Shown in pieces: positions 8,235 to 18,100 of a stretch of 64,000 nt of DNA. Position numbers and translations under genes: made by a program. The stretch is from contig NZ_VIAR01000007.1 in the NCBI RefSeq assembly GCF_006546625.1, positions 62,001 through 126,000 on the forward strand. The letters run 5' to 3'. The notes under the pieces are model-generated. The model made no database searches. It saw only the letters and a list, made by a program, of their open reading frames with translations, and had not been told where the DNA came from. How positions within the stretch are numbered: the first letter of the stretch is position 1; each line of letters opens with the position of its first letter. This DNA is from Haloflavibacter putidus (lineage in GTDB: Bacteria > Bacteroidota > Bacteroidia > Flavobacteriales > Flavobacteriaceae).

Positions 8235-8618
8235 TTAAATTTCTTCATCCTTGCTTTCTTCCTTAAAGTCTTCTAAATCTCTACGATCTTTTTTTGTAGG
8301 TCGGCCAGTGCCTTTTTTTCTATAGTAGTCTTTAGAGTATTTTAATAAATCTAATTTTTCTAAATTTTCTTTTGGAGTTTTATCTACTAGATAAAGGCTT
8401 ACCAGTTTGGCGCCAACACGTGAAGGCGGAATGTCCAGCACCTCTATTTGGTAATTTACTTGATTTTTACGGACCTCCATTTTATCTGCCGGAAAAATTT
8501 CTCGGGATGGCTTTACAGAGTTCCCATCAATTTTTACATGCCCTTTTTTACAGGCTTTTGTAGCCAAACTTCTTGTTTTGAAATAGCGCACACACCATAA
8601 ATATTTATCGACTCTCAT
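8235..8618 (-). CDS. S4-domain RNA-binding protein, Hsp15 (HslR)-like
   Basis: The 127-residue basic protein starts MRVDKYLWCVRYFKTRS, the typical opening of an S4 RNA-binding domain of the Hsp15 type. This family binds stalled 50S subunits carrying nascent chains. The S4 fold covers about residues 1-60 (KKGHVKIDG and PADKMEV segments), and the C-terminal part is Lys/Arg-rich (KKGTGRPTKKDRR) and then acidic. I chose the ATG at 8618; the longer frame to 8654 lacks family similarity. It is divergent from the FKBP lipoprotein gene. Confidence 0.88.
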   Translation of the reverse strand: MRVDKYLWCVRYFKTRSLATKACKKGHVKIDGNSVKPSREIFPADKMEVRKNQVNYQIEVLDIPPSRVGAKLVSLYLVDKTPKENLEKLDLLKYSKDYYRKKGTGRPTKKDRRDLEDFKEESKDEEI

Positions 8619-8635
8619 TTTTCTAACTATTAAAT

Positions 8636-8643
8636 TAGCTTTG
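8636..8643 (+). promoter_or_regulatory. Candidate -7 element for the FKBP lipoprotein
   Basis: TAGCTTTG fits TAnnTTTG, 56 nt before the ATG at 8700. No TTG is seen at the right spacing, so this is moderate evidence. Confidence 0.4.
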
Positions 8644-8699
8644 CACGATAACAAAACTATTAAGAAAATTGTATCTTGCAGCCCAAAAAAGAAGCAATA

Positions 8700-9641
8700 A
8701 TGAAACTAACAAAAATTTTATTCTTATTTTCCTTAGTCGCGTTAATTTCTTGCGAGGATGATGATGCCCCTCAAGGTCCTGCCTATCGTGACGTAGCGGA
8801 GGTAGCGCAAGAAAACCATGAGCAAATAGTAGAGTATATGGAAACTCACTTTTTTGAATTAGTAAACAACCCGTTAAACCCAAATTACCAACGTGTTGAA
8901 TTTGGTAAGATCGAAGGTCTTAATGTAGATAAGACGCCAATAATGGAGTCTAGTATGTTAGAATCTAAAATCGTAACTAGAGGTGAGGTAGATTATACTT
9001 TATATTATCTTAAAATTCGTGCCGGTGCTCCGGAAGAATACCAGCCCACATTTGCAGATGAGGTAGTTATTACCTATCGTGGCGAATTATTTGACGGTAC
9101 CACTTTTGACGAGACCGTAAACCCTGCTCGTTTTGATCTTCCGGGAACGGGTAATAATGGCTTTATTACTGGTTTTACAGAAGCTATAAACGAATTTAAA
9201 GGAGCTTCTTCTTTTGAAGAAAACGGAGATGGAACCGTTAGCTACTCAGATGATTTTGGAATTGGAGCCGTTTTTATTCCTTCTGGCTTGGCATATTTTG
9301 CAGAACCACCAATAGGAACGCCAATTGGGCAATATGAATCTTTAATATTCGGTTTTCAATTGTATAAAGGTATACAAGCAGATCACGATAACGATGGCAT
9401 TCCATCTTTCATGGAAGATTTAGATGAGGATGGAATTTTAATAGACTTTGATGATGATACCGATGGCGATAGAACTCCTAATTACTTAGACGCAGACGAT
9501 GATGGCGATGGCACACCAACTATAGAAGAAATAGAAGTAGAAGATACTAATGACGACGGAATTATAACCGAAGACGAGATAAACTTTATTGATTCTGATA
9601 ACGATGGTACGCCAGATTATTTAGATCCTAACGTTTTTTAA
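8700..9641 (+). CDS. FKBP-type peptidyl-prolyl isomerase lipoprotein with calcium-binding tail
   Basis: The start MKLTKILFLFSLVALISC gives a lipoprotein signal with Cys18 as the lipidation site, then an Asp-rich stretch. An FKBP fold spans about residues 110-225, with ITYRGELFDGTTFDET and the late strands FIPSGLAYF and LIFGFQLYKG. The last 80 residues are a run of thrombospondin type 3-like repeats (DNDGIP, DTDGDRTP, DDDGDGTP, DTNDDGI, DSDNDGTPDYLDP), which in known proteins bind calcium. The likely role is cell-envelope folding. GldI of gliding flavobacteria is a related FKBP lipoprotein, but the repeat tail argues against a simple GldI assignment. A terminator follows. Confidence 0.85.
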   Translation: MKLTKILFLFSLVALISCEDDDAPQGPAYRDVAEVAQENHEQIVEYMETHFFELVNNPLNPNYQRVEFGKIEGLNVDKTPIMESSMLESKIVTRGEVDYTLYYLKIRAGAPEEYQPTFADEVVITYRGELFDGTTFDETVNPARFDLPGTGNNGFITGFTEAINEFKGASSFEENGDGTVSYSDDFGIGAVFIPSGLAYFAEPPIGTPIGQYESLIFGFQLYKGIQADHDNDGIPSFMEDLDEDGILIDFDDDTDGDRTPNYLDADDDGDGTPTIEEIEVEDTNDDGIITEDEINFIDSDNDGTPDYLDPNVF

Positions 9642-9659
9642 AAAATTATAACCTACTCT

Positions 9660-9693
9660 TAAAAAAGTCTTGTTTCTGGCAGGACTTTTTTAT
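9660..9693 (+). terminator. Terminator after the FKBP gene
   Basis: AAAAAAGTCTTG pairs with CAGGACTTTTTT (one imperfect pair) around a short loop and ends in a T-run, 20 nt after the stop codon. Confidence 0.75.
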
Positions 9694-9763
9694 TTTACTC
9701 AAAAGCTTAGAAAATAAAATAAGACCTTAACCGTTTTATACCCTCAAGCGGCTTTTTGCATTT

Positions 9764-10783
9764 ATGGTAAAAAAATGGAGCTTTTTATGTGTTATTTTGT
9801 GCAGTTATACACTAACAGCGCAAATTGGTGGTCAATCTACTTACCAATTTTTAAACTTGGTAGCTTCTCCCAGACAAGCCGCTCTTGGCGGAAAAAATAT
9901 TACCACCTATGATTTTGATCCAACTTCCGGATTGTATAATCCAGCCAATATAAATTATGAGATGGATAATCAGCTGTCTGTAAATTATGTAAATTATTTT
10001 GCGGACGTTAATTATGGTACTGCCTCTTATGCCTATTTGTTAGACCGTCGTACGCAAGTTTTACATGCCGGGATAACCTATGTAAATTACGGTATTTTTG
10101 ATGGTTATGATGAGTTTGGTGAAGCTACGGGAGATTTTACCGGAGGAGAAGCAGCTTTATCTTTTGGTTATGCTTACAATTTTCCTTATTCCGATTTTTA
10201 TGTTGGTGTAAATGCTAAACTTATTTCTTCCAAATTAGAACAATATTCTTCTTTTGGAGGCGCTTTAGACTTCGGTTTAACCTATTATTACCAAGATTGG
10301 GATTTAATTGTTGCCGGGGTAGTGCGCAACGTTGGGACGCAGTTTACACCTTATGATGAAATTTATGAAAAACTTCCGTTGGAAGTAGATGTGGCTATCT
10401 CACAAGAGTTGCAGGAAGTTCCTATTAGGTGGCACCTTACCTTAGAAAATTTACAAGAATGGAATATTGCTTTTAGAAACACCAATAGAGACGAAACAGA
10501 TTTAGACGGCAATACGGTAAAAGACGATCCAGGTTTTTTAAATAATGCATTGCGACATACCATATTGGGGTTAGAGCTTTTTCCGCAAGGAGGTTTTAAT
10601 TTGCGTTTAGGCTATAGTTTTAGACGCGGAGAAGAATTGCGTATTGTAGATCAGCGATCTTTTGCCGGCTTGAGCGCTGGCTTATCCGTAAAGTTTAATA
10701 AAATAAGGCTTAGTTATTCCTATGCGAGATATAGCAGTGCGGCCAGCTCTAGTTTCTTTGGGCTAAATATAGATTTGCGTTAA
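9764..10783 (+). CDS. porQ: Type IX secretion system protein PorQ
   Basis: The 339-residue protein has a signal peptide (to about LTAQ, residue 19) followed by an outer-membrane beta-barrel rich in aromatic strands. The opening GGQSTYQFLNLVASPRQAAL and the following GLYNPAN segment are characteristic of the PorQ/PorV family. In the type IX secretion system these FadL-like barrels work near the attachment complex that processes C-terminal signals. The gene order porQ-cmk-rpsA is one I remember from other Bacteroidota. Two proteins with T9SS sorting domains occur in this window (21188-22372 and 31810-32700), consistent with a working system. Confidence 0.9.
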   Translation: MVKKWSFLCVILCSYTLTAQIGGQSTYQFLNLVASPRQAALGGKNITTYDFDPTSGLYNPANINYEMDNQLSVNYVNYFADVNYGTASYAYLLDRRTQVLHAGITYVNYGIFDGYDEFGEATGDFTGGEAALSFGYAYNFPYSDFYVGVNAKLISSKLEQYSSFGGALDFGLTYYYQDWDLIVAGVVRNVGTQFTPYDEIYEKLPLEVDVAISQELQEVPIRWHLTLENLQEWNIAFRNTNRDETDLDGNTVKDDPGFLNNALRHTILGLELFPQGGFNLRLGYSFRRGEELRIVDQRSFAGLSAGLSVKFNKIRLSYSYARYSSAASSSFFGLNIDLR

Positions 10784-10844
10784 AAAGTAATTAGGCATCC
10801 CGTAAATAAATTGTAATTTTATCACCACAAACTTTTACTAGCTT

Positions 10845-11534
10845 TTGCGAAAAATAATTATTGCCATAGACGGATATTCTTCTACCGGAAAAAGTACGGT
10901 AGCCAAACAATTAGCCAAAAACTTAGGCTATGTGTATGTAGATACCGGCGCTATGTACCGCGCGGTTACACTTTTTGCGATGCGCCAAAATTTAATTGGG
11001 AACGATATATTTAAAAAAGAAGAATTAATCAAGCAACTAAACGAGATTAATCTTAGTTTTAAATTTAATCACCAAAAAGGCTTTGCGGAAGTTTATTTGA
11101 ATGGCGAAAATGTAGAAGGCGAAATTAGAAGTATGGCAGTCTCGGCTTATGTTAGTCAGATTGCAGCCATTCCCGAAGTGCGCAGAAAACAAGTAGAAGT
11201 GCAAACCCATTTAGGAAAAAACAAAGGCATTGTAATGGATGGCCGCGATATTGGTACAGTAGTCTTTCCCGAAGCCGAATTAAAAATCTTTATGACCGCT
11301 TCCAGTCAAAAAAGAGCGCAAAGAAGATTAGACGAGTTGTTAGAAAAAGGTTTTCAAGTAAATTTTGAAGAAGTACTCGCCAATCTCGAAAAACGTGATC
11401 AAATAGACACCACCCGCAAAGACTCTCCTTTAAAACAAGCAGAAGATGCAGTTTTAATAGACAATACCAATATAACAATGCAAGAGCAATTTGAAAAGCT
11501 TTTGGCCTTAGCGAAGGAGAGAATAGAGAATTAG
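10845..11534 (+). CDS. cmk: (d)CMP kinase, TTG start
   Basis: It converts CMP and dCMP to diphosphates. The Walker A is GYSSTGKST (residues 10-18); VDTGAMYRA and the late MDGRDIGTVVFP motif identify the family, and 229 residues is the usual length. The first possible start is TTG at 10845, because an in-frame TAG at 10839 closes the frame upstream and no ATG precedes the conserved beta strand, so a non-ATG start is well supported. It lies 61 nt after porQ. Confidence 0.93.
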   Translation: MRKIIIAIDGYSSTGKSTVAKQLAKNLGYVYVDTGAMYRAVTLFAMRQNLIGNDIFKKEELIKQLNEINLSFKFNHQKGFAEVYLNGENVEGEIRSMAVSAYVSQIAAIPEVRRKQVEVQTHLGKNKGIVMDGRDIGTVVFPEAELKIFMTASSQKRAQRRLDELLEKGFQVNFEEVLANLEKRDQIDTTRKDSPLKQAEDAVLIDNTNITMQEQFEKLLALAKERIEN

Positions 11535-11700
11535 AGATTAGAAAAAATAAAGTAGCTATGACTTCCGCTTTAAGCGGAATTAAAAATTCCTGGTGTGATG
11601 CTACGTTGAGGTTTTTCAATTTACGAATTAACTGGTTTGCCATTTAACTGTTTATCCAATTAACCAATTCACCGCTCAACCAATAATCAACTCCAAACTT

Positions 11701-11730
11701 TTGATTATCAAAAAATAAATCGTATTTTTG
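11701..11730 (+). promoter_or_regulatory. rpsA promoter with long leader
   Basis: TTG (11701), 19 bases, TATTTTTG (11723-11730) is an exact consensus promoter. The implied leader of about 115 nt holds TTCAGAAA (11749) and its complement TTTCTGAA (11813), plus ACAGC/GCTGT, which cross rather than nest. The leader may therefore fold into alternative structures or a pseudoknot, as expected if S1 controls its own translation (inference). The rest of 11535-11700 shows nothing recognisable. Confidence 0.8.
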
Positions 11731-11850
11731 CACCCCTTTTTACAGCAATTCAGAAAGAAAAAGGGAGATAAAAATTTATATTTATAAACACTTCTATGTT
11801 TAGCTGTTTAATTTTCTGAAGAAATATAGGATACAAATAATAGATCAGCA

Positions 11851-13680
11851 ATGGCTGAAGATAAAAAAGAAAAAGATTTAGAAGTTCAGGATGTAGCAGG
11901 ATTGTCTGCCAATTCTCAACCAGAGCCGGAAACGCAACAACAAAACCCTGAAAAATTCTTAGAAGAATTCAACTGGCACAATTATGAAGAAGGTATAGAC
12001 CCGATTGATGATCAGAAGTTGGACGAATTTGAGAAATTGGTAGAAGAAAACTTTGTAGACACTTTAGATGATGAAGTTGTAGAAGGAACAGTAATTAATA
12101 TTACAGATCGTGATGCAATTATAGACATCAATGCAAAAAGTGAAGGCGTTGTTTCGTTAAACGAATTTCGTTACAACCCAGACCTTAAAGAAGGCGATAA
12201 AGTAGAAGTGCTTATAGATGTGCGTGAAGACGCTACCGGTCAATTAGTACTTTCTCACCGTAAAGCACGTGTGATTAATGCTTGGGATCGTGTAAACAAA
12301 GCGCACGACGAAGGTACCATCGTAAACGGTTATGTAAAATGCCGTACCAAAGGTGGTATGATTGTAGACGTATTTGGTATAGAAGCTTTCTTACCTGGCT
12401 CGCAAATAGATGTGAAGCCAATTAGAGACTACGATGCCTACGTTGGTAAAACAATGGAGTTTAAAGTTGTGAAAATTAATCACGAATTTAAAAACGTTGT
12501 TGTTTCGCATAAAGCACTTATCGAAGCAGATATTGAAGAGCAGAAAAAAGAAATTATTGGTCAGTTAGAAAAAGGTCAAGTATTAGAAGGTACTGTTAAG
12601 AATATTACTTCTTACGGTGTGTTTGTAGACCTTGGTGGCGTTGACGGATTGGTACACATTACAGACCTTTCTTGGTCTAGAATTAACCATCCTAACGAGA
12701 TTGTAGAATTAGACCAAAAATTAAATGTGGTAATTTTAGACTTCGACGAAGCTAAAACAAGAATCCAGTTAGGTTTAAAACAATTAAGCAAACATCCTTG
12801 GGAAGCTTTAGACGAAGACTTAAAAGTTGGCGATAAAGTAAAAGGTAAAGTAGTTGTAATTGCAGATTACGGTGCATTTATTGAAGTTGCAGAAGGAGTA
12901 GAAGGTTTAATCCACGTTTCTGAAATGTCTTGGTCTACGCACTTGCGTTCTGCACAAGACTTTGTAAATGTAGGAGATGAGGTAGAAGCGCAAATCTTAA
13001 CTTTAGACAGAGAAGAGCGTAAAATGTCTCTTGGTATTAAGCAATTAACACCAGACCCTTGGACAGATATTACTACTAAATATCCTGTAGGTTCTAAGCA
13101 TACCGGTATTGTAAGAAACTTTACCAACTTTGGTGTGTTTGTAGAATTGGAAGAAGGTATAGACGGACTTATTTATATTTCTGACTTATCTTGGACCAAG
13201 AAAATCAAGCATCCATCAGAGTTTTGTAATGTAGGAGATAAGCTAGAAGTTGTTGTTCTAGAATTAGACGTAGAAGGACGTAAACTTAGCTTAGGCCACA
13301 AACAAACAGAAGCTAACCCTTGGGATAAATACCAAAAAGAGTTTGCAGTTGGAACAAAACATACCGCAGAAATTTCTGAAATTGTAGACAAAGGTGCTAC
13401 TATAGAATTTAATGAAGATATTACTGCATTTGTACCTACACGTCACTTAGAAAAAGAAGACGGTAGCAAACTTCAAAAAGGAGAAGAAGCAGAATTTGTA
13501 ATCATTGAATTCAATAAAGAATTTAAGCGCGTAGTAGCTTCGCATATGTCAATTCATAAAGAAGAAGAAGCTAAAATTGTAAAACAAGCGGCTAAGAAAT
13601 CTAAACAAGAAGACAAGCCAACACTTGGAGATGCAAACGCAGACTTACAAGCTTTAAAAGATAGAATGGAAGGTAAATAA
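11851..13680 (+). CDS. rpsA: 30S ribosomal protein S1
   Basis: The 609-residue protein has six S1/OB domains. The clearest are domains 3 to 5, with motifs SYGVFVDLGGVDGLVHITD, DYGAFIEVAEGVEGLIHVSE and NFGVFVELEEGIDGLIYISD; the first two and the last are more divergent, as in other S1 proteins. The N-terminus is a long acidic extension of about 70 residues. S1 brings mRNA to the 30S subunit; in Bacteroidota, where Shine-Dalgarno pairing is little used, it is thought to matter for start selection. Codon choice is even and the gene has its own promoter and terminator. Confidence 0.96.
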   Translation: MAEDKKEKDLEVQDVAGLSANSQPEPETQQQNPEKFLEEFNWHNYEEGIDPIDDQKLDEFEKLVEENFVDTLDDEVVEGTVINITDRDAIIDINAKSEGVVSLNEFRYNPDLKEGDKVEVLIDVREDATGQLVLSHRKARVINAWDRVNKAHDEGTIVNGYVKCRTKGGMIVDVFGIEAFLPGSQIDVKPIRDYDAYVGKTMEFKVVKINHEFKNVVVSHKALIEADIEEQKKEIIGQLEKGQVLEGTVKNITSYGVFVDLGGVDGLVHITDLSWSRINHPNEIVELDQKLNVVILDFDEAKTRIQLGLKQLSKHPWEALDEDLKVGDKVKGKVVVIADYGAFIEVAEGVEGLIHVSEMSWSTHLRSAQDFVNVGDEVEAQILTLDREERKMSLGIKQLTPDPWTDITTKYPVGSKHTGIVRNFTNFGVFVELEEGIDGLIYISDLSWTKKIKHPSEFCNVGDKLEVVVLELDVEGRKLSLGHKQTEANPWDKYQKEFAVGTKHTAEISEIVDKGATIEFNEDITAFVPTRHLEKEDGSKLQKGEEAEFVIIEFNKEFKRVVASHMSIHKEEEAKIVKQAAKKSKQEDKPTLGDANADLQALKDRMEGK

Positions 13681-13704
13681 ACCACCACTTTAATCTATAC
13701 TTAT

Positions 13705-13740
13705 AAAAGCCTTTTCTGGAAACTGAAAAGGCTTTTTTTT
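13705..13740 (+). terminator. rpsA terminator
   Basis: AAAAGCCTTTTC and GAAAAGGCTTTT form a perfect 12-bp stem with an 8-nt loop and a T-run, 24 nt after the rpsA stop. Confidence 0.92.
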
Positions 13741-13773
13741 ATAAAATTAAATAGTATTTTTCTCTTTTTTATT

Positions 13774-13792
13774 TTCGTTTACACGGAAAAGA
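13774..13792. repeat. 19-bp sequence repeated in inverted orientation at 43271-43289
   Basis: The 19-mer beginning TTCGTTTACACGG is found exactly, inverted, in the ccoI upstream spacer. Both copies are intergenic. It resembles the recurrent CTTTACGGAAA word with two extra bases (AC). Downstream, the dinB leader (13793-13952) holds two overlapping -7-like boxes (TAAATTTG 13891, TAATTTTG 13911) and no clear -33 element. Confidence 0.6.
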
Positions 13793-13952
13793 TTTTTGCT
13801 TTCTAAAATTAGTTTTTTTACCAAACATTAATATTTCTCCTAAAAAATTTTCACGAATTATTGACATAACATTTAACAGTCAGACTACATTAAATTTGTT
13901 GGTAATTTTATAATTTTGGAATAATTCCGTTTTAAAGGAAATAATCCAATTT

Positions 13953-15170
13953 ATGAAAGCAAAATCTATATTACATTTAGATTTAGATACCTTTTTTGTT
14001 TCGGTAGAGCGTTTACTGAATACAGAACTGCAAAATAAACCCTTACTGGTAGGCGGTTTGGGAGATAGAGGCGTGGTAGCCGCTTGCAGTTACGAAACCA
14101 GGAAATTTGGTGTGCACAGTGGCATGTCTATGAAAGTTGCCCGTAATTTATGTCCGCAAGCCACCGTAATAAAAGGCAATGCTTCTACCTATACCAAGCA
14201 CTCACATGTGGTTACCCAAATTATAAAAAACGAAGTACCAACTTTCGAGAAAGCCAGCGTAGATGAATTTTATGCAGATTTAACCGGAATGGATCGTTTT
14301 TTCGGGATACAAAAATTTGCCGGAGAGTTGCGACAAAAAATTATAAAAGAAAGTGGTTTGCCTATTTCATTTGGTTTATCGCAAAATAAAATTGTTTCAA
14401 AAATAGCTACAGGAGAAGCCAAACCCAACAACCACCGCATTATAGAAACCGGCACCGAAAAAGACTTTTTAGCGCCACTTTCCGTAAGGAAAATTCCGCA
14501 GGTGGGAAGTGCGACTTATCAAAAATTAATAAATCTGGGCATTCAGCATATTCATACGGTACAAAAAATGCCGGTAGAAATGCTGGAAAGCGTTTTAGGA
14601 AAAAACGGAAAAACCATTTGGCTACGCGCACAAGGCATAGACAATACGCCAATTATTCCATTTCACGAGCGCAAATCTATTTCTATGGAGCGTACTTTTA
14701 ATAAAGATACCATAGATGTAATGCGGTTAACGGCTACCATAAAAGCAATGACAGAAAGTTTGTCTTACCAACTGCGCAGTGCCAATAAATTGACCGCCAA
14801 CATTAGCATAAAAATCAAATATTCTGATTATAAGACCTATACCAAGCAACAGAAAATTCCGTACACCAGTGCAGATCACATTTTACAGCCTTTGGCTTTA
14901 GAGTTGTTTCATAAATTGTACAACCGCAGAATGTTAATTAGGTTAATAGGCGTGAAACTCTCTAATATTGTTGGTGGCAATTACCAAATAAACCTTTTTG
15001 ACGATTCGCAAAAAATGCTGCATTTGTACCAATCTTTAGATAAAATTAAAAATAAATATGGCGAACACAGCGTGTTACGGGCTTCAACCTTAGGAACACG
15101 CACTATTGGCGGAGGGCAAAATCCGTTTAACGGCGAACCTCCGGTTGTGTTAGCGCATAGAAATCAGTAA
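13953..15170 (+). CDS. dinB: Y-family DNA polymerase (Pol IV / DinB type)
   Basis: It is an error-prone translesion polymerase of 405 residues. The palm carries HLDLDTFF (Asp10) and SVDEFYADLTG (Asp104, Glu105), the three metal ligands. A helix-hairpin-helix segment lies around residue 185, and the little-finger domain follows. Near residue 350 the segment QINLFDD fits the beta-clamp-binding motif QxxLF, so it should act at the replication clamp. It sits 6 nt before dnaE and is surely co-transcribed with it, which suggests that the two act together. Two -7-like boxes lie upstream; no LexA-type operator could be recognised. Confidence 0.92.
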   Translation: MKAKSILHLDLDTFFVSVERLLNTELQNKPLLVGGLGDRGVVAACSYETRKFGVHSGMSMKVARNLCPQATVIKGNASTYTKHSHVVTQIIKNEVPTFEKASVDEFYADLTGMDRFFGIQKFAGELRQKIIKESGLPISFGLSQNKIVSKIATGEAKPNNHRIIETGTEKDFLAPLSVRKIPQVGSATYQKLINLGIQHIHTVQKMPVEMLESVLGKNGKTIWLRAQGIDNTPIIPFHERKSISMERTFNKDTIDVMRLTATIKAMTESLSYQLRSANKLTANISIKIKYSDYKTYTKQQKIPYTSADHILQPLALELFHKLYNRRMLIRLIGVKLSNIVGGNYQINLFDDSQKMLHLYQSLDKIKNKYGEHSVLRASTLGTRTIGGGQNPFNGEPPVVLAHRNQ

Positions 15171-15176
15171 TAAAAA

Positions 15177-18100
15177 ATGTACCTTAATTGTCATTCTAGA
15201 TATTCGTTGCGTTATGGTGTTCTTTTGGAAGAAGAGCTTTGTGCTTTGGCCAAAAAGAACCACTTTAAACAACTTGCTTTAACAGATGTCAATTCTACTT
15301 CTGGATGTTTGCAATTTATTAAACACGCGCAAAAGCAAAATATTCAGCCGGTAGTGGGTATTGATTTTAGAAATAATGCTCAACAAAAATTTGTAGGTTT
15401 AGCAAAAAACAATACAGGTTTTAGAAATTTAAACCAATTTTTGTCGGAGTATTTACACGATAAAAAAGACTTTGATCTTCGCGCGCCCAAATTAGACGAT
15501 TGTTTTATTATTTATCCGTTTGCTTCTTTTACAGCCGAGAAAAATCAGTACCCAAAAATAAATCCGAAAAGTTTAACTGCTAACGAGTTTATTGGGGTTT
15601 CTTTAAAAGAGCTTAACGCTTATCAATTTTCTGCTTTAAAAGCATATAAGCATAAAATAGTTTTGTTGCAGCCTGTAAGTTTTTTAAGCAAAAAACATTT
15701 TAACACGCACCGGTTGTTGCGCGCCATAGATAATAATTGTTTGTTAAGCAAGTTGCCAGAAAATCAGCAAGGCGCGATAGAAGACACTTTTCATACAAAA
15801 ACCGAATTGTTTACGCGTTTAAAAGACTGTAAATATATTATAGAAAACACACAACAACTTTTAGAAAAATGCAAGATAGATTTTTCTTTTGATACCCGGC
15901 AAAATGTTAATTTACAAAGATTTGGTGCTTCCGAAAAAGAAGATATTGCTTCTTTAAAACAACTTTGTTACAAAAATTTAAACAAGCGTTATCCCAATGC
16001 TTCTTCAAAAGTGCACCAGCGGCTTGAAAAAGAATTGCAGGCTATTATAAAAATGCGTTTTGTTTCTTATTTTTTAATTAATCTGGATATTGTAGAATAT
16101 GCCAAACGTATGGATTTTCCTTTTATTGGTAGAGGTAGCGGCGCAAATTCTATCGTAGCTTATATCTTAGGAATTACCAATGTAGATCCTATAGAATTAG
16201 ACTTGTATTTTGAGCGTTTTATAAACTCCAATCGCAGCTCTCCACCAGATTTTGATATAGATTTTTCTTGGAAAGACAGAGAGCAAGTAACCCGGTATAT
16301 TTTTGAAAAATACGAAAACACGGCTTTAATGGGAACTTACGTAACCTTTAAACGCAAAGCCGTGATGCGTGAAATAGGTAAAGTTTTTGGTTTACCGAAA
16401 GAAAATATAGATAAATTAAGTGCCGGCTATTACACTTATCAGAATTTAGATAAGCTGGAAAAATTAGTAGTTAAATACGGAAAATACATAGAAGGTTTGC
16501 CCAATTATGTGAGTGTACACTCTGGCGGAATTTTAATTTTAAATGCTTCGGTTTATAATTTTGCCGCTACTTTTTTGCCTCCTAAAGGTTTTGCCACTAT
16601 ACAAATTGATATGAATATTAGCGAGGAAGTTGGTATTCATAAATTTGATATTTTAGCACAACGCGGACTCTCAAAAATTAAAGATACCGTGGCTTTGGTA
16701 AAAGAAAATCAGCCAGAAGCGGTTGTGAAAAACTTAGAAGAAGTGAAGGTTTTTAAAGAAGATCCGGCTATAAATCAACTTTTAAAAACCGGCGATTGTA
16801 TGGGGGTTTTTTATATAGAATCTCCCGCAATGCGCGGCTTGCTTATCAAGTTGCAAACAGATAATTATTTAAATCTGGTAGCGGCAAGTTCTATAATTAG
16901 ACCAGGCGTTTCTAGCGCAGGTATGAAAGAAGAGTTTATCAAGCGGCATCGATTTCCGCGAAAGCGAAAAGAAGCGCATCCGGTATTGTATAAAATTATG
17001 CCAGATACGTATGGGGTAATGGTTTACCAAGAAGACGTAATGAAAGTGGCGCATCATTTTGCAGGTTTAGATTTGGAAGATGCAGACGTGTTGCGACGCG
17101 GGATGAGTGGTAAAAAAACCTCTAAAGAAAAAATGCAAAGCATAGAAACCAAGTTTAAAGAAAACTGCAAACAAAGAAAACACGATTCGGCTTTGGTAGA
17201 AGAAATCTGGACGCAAATTTCTTCTTTTGCCGGGTATGCTTTTCCTAAAGGACACTCTGCTTCTTATGCGGTAGAAAGTTACCAGAGTTTGTATTTAAAA
17301 TGCTATTTTCCTTTAGAGTTTATGGTGGCGGCCATTAATAACGGCGGGGGTTTTTATAGAGTAGAAACCTATTTGCGCGAAATAGAAAACCAAGGCGGCG
17401 AGTTGCATTTGCCTTGTGTAAACAAAAGCGATCATCCTACGGCTATTTATGGTAAAAAAGTGTATTTAGGTTTTGGATATTTAAAAGAATTAGAACAAAA
17501 AACCATTCGGGATATATTAGAAAACCGGCAGTTTTATGGCGATTTTCTTTCGTTGGAAAATTTTCTGGAACGGGTTTCCATTTCGATAGAGCAGCTTAGT
17601 ATTTTAATAAAGATAGAAGCCTTTCGTTTTACGGAAAAAAACAAATACGAGTTGTTATGGCAAGCACATTTTATTCAGAATAAAAATAAAATTAAAACGA
17701 ACCAAGAAAAACTGTTTCGTAGTAAAATGCAAGCCTATACGTTGCCTTCTTTTAAAGCTTCTTTTTTGGCGCAGTCTTATGACCAAATAAATTTGTTGGG
17801 TTTTAGTTTAGGGCATCCCTTTAAATTATTGCAACATAAAATAGACAGCAAGTTAACCGCGGCTAATTTGTTGAGATACAAAGATAAACCGGTAGTTATG
17901 TATGGTTATTTAATCACGATAAAAACCACCAAAACAAGCAAAGGAGAATATATGTATTTTGGTACCTTCTACGATTATAAATTTCAGGTTTTTGATACGG
18001 TGCATTTTCCAAAAATTGCGCAGCAATATCCGGTACGAGCCAAGGGTATTTACCGCTGCGTAGGTTTGGTAAAAGAAGAAATGGGTTATGTAAATTTGCA

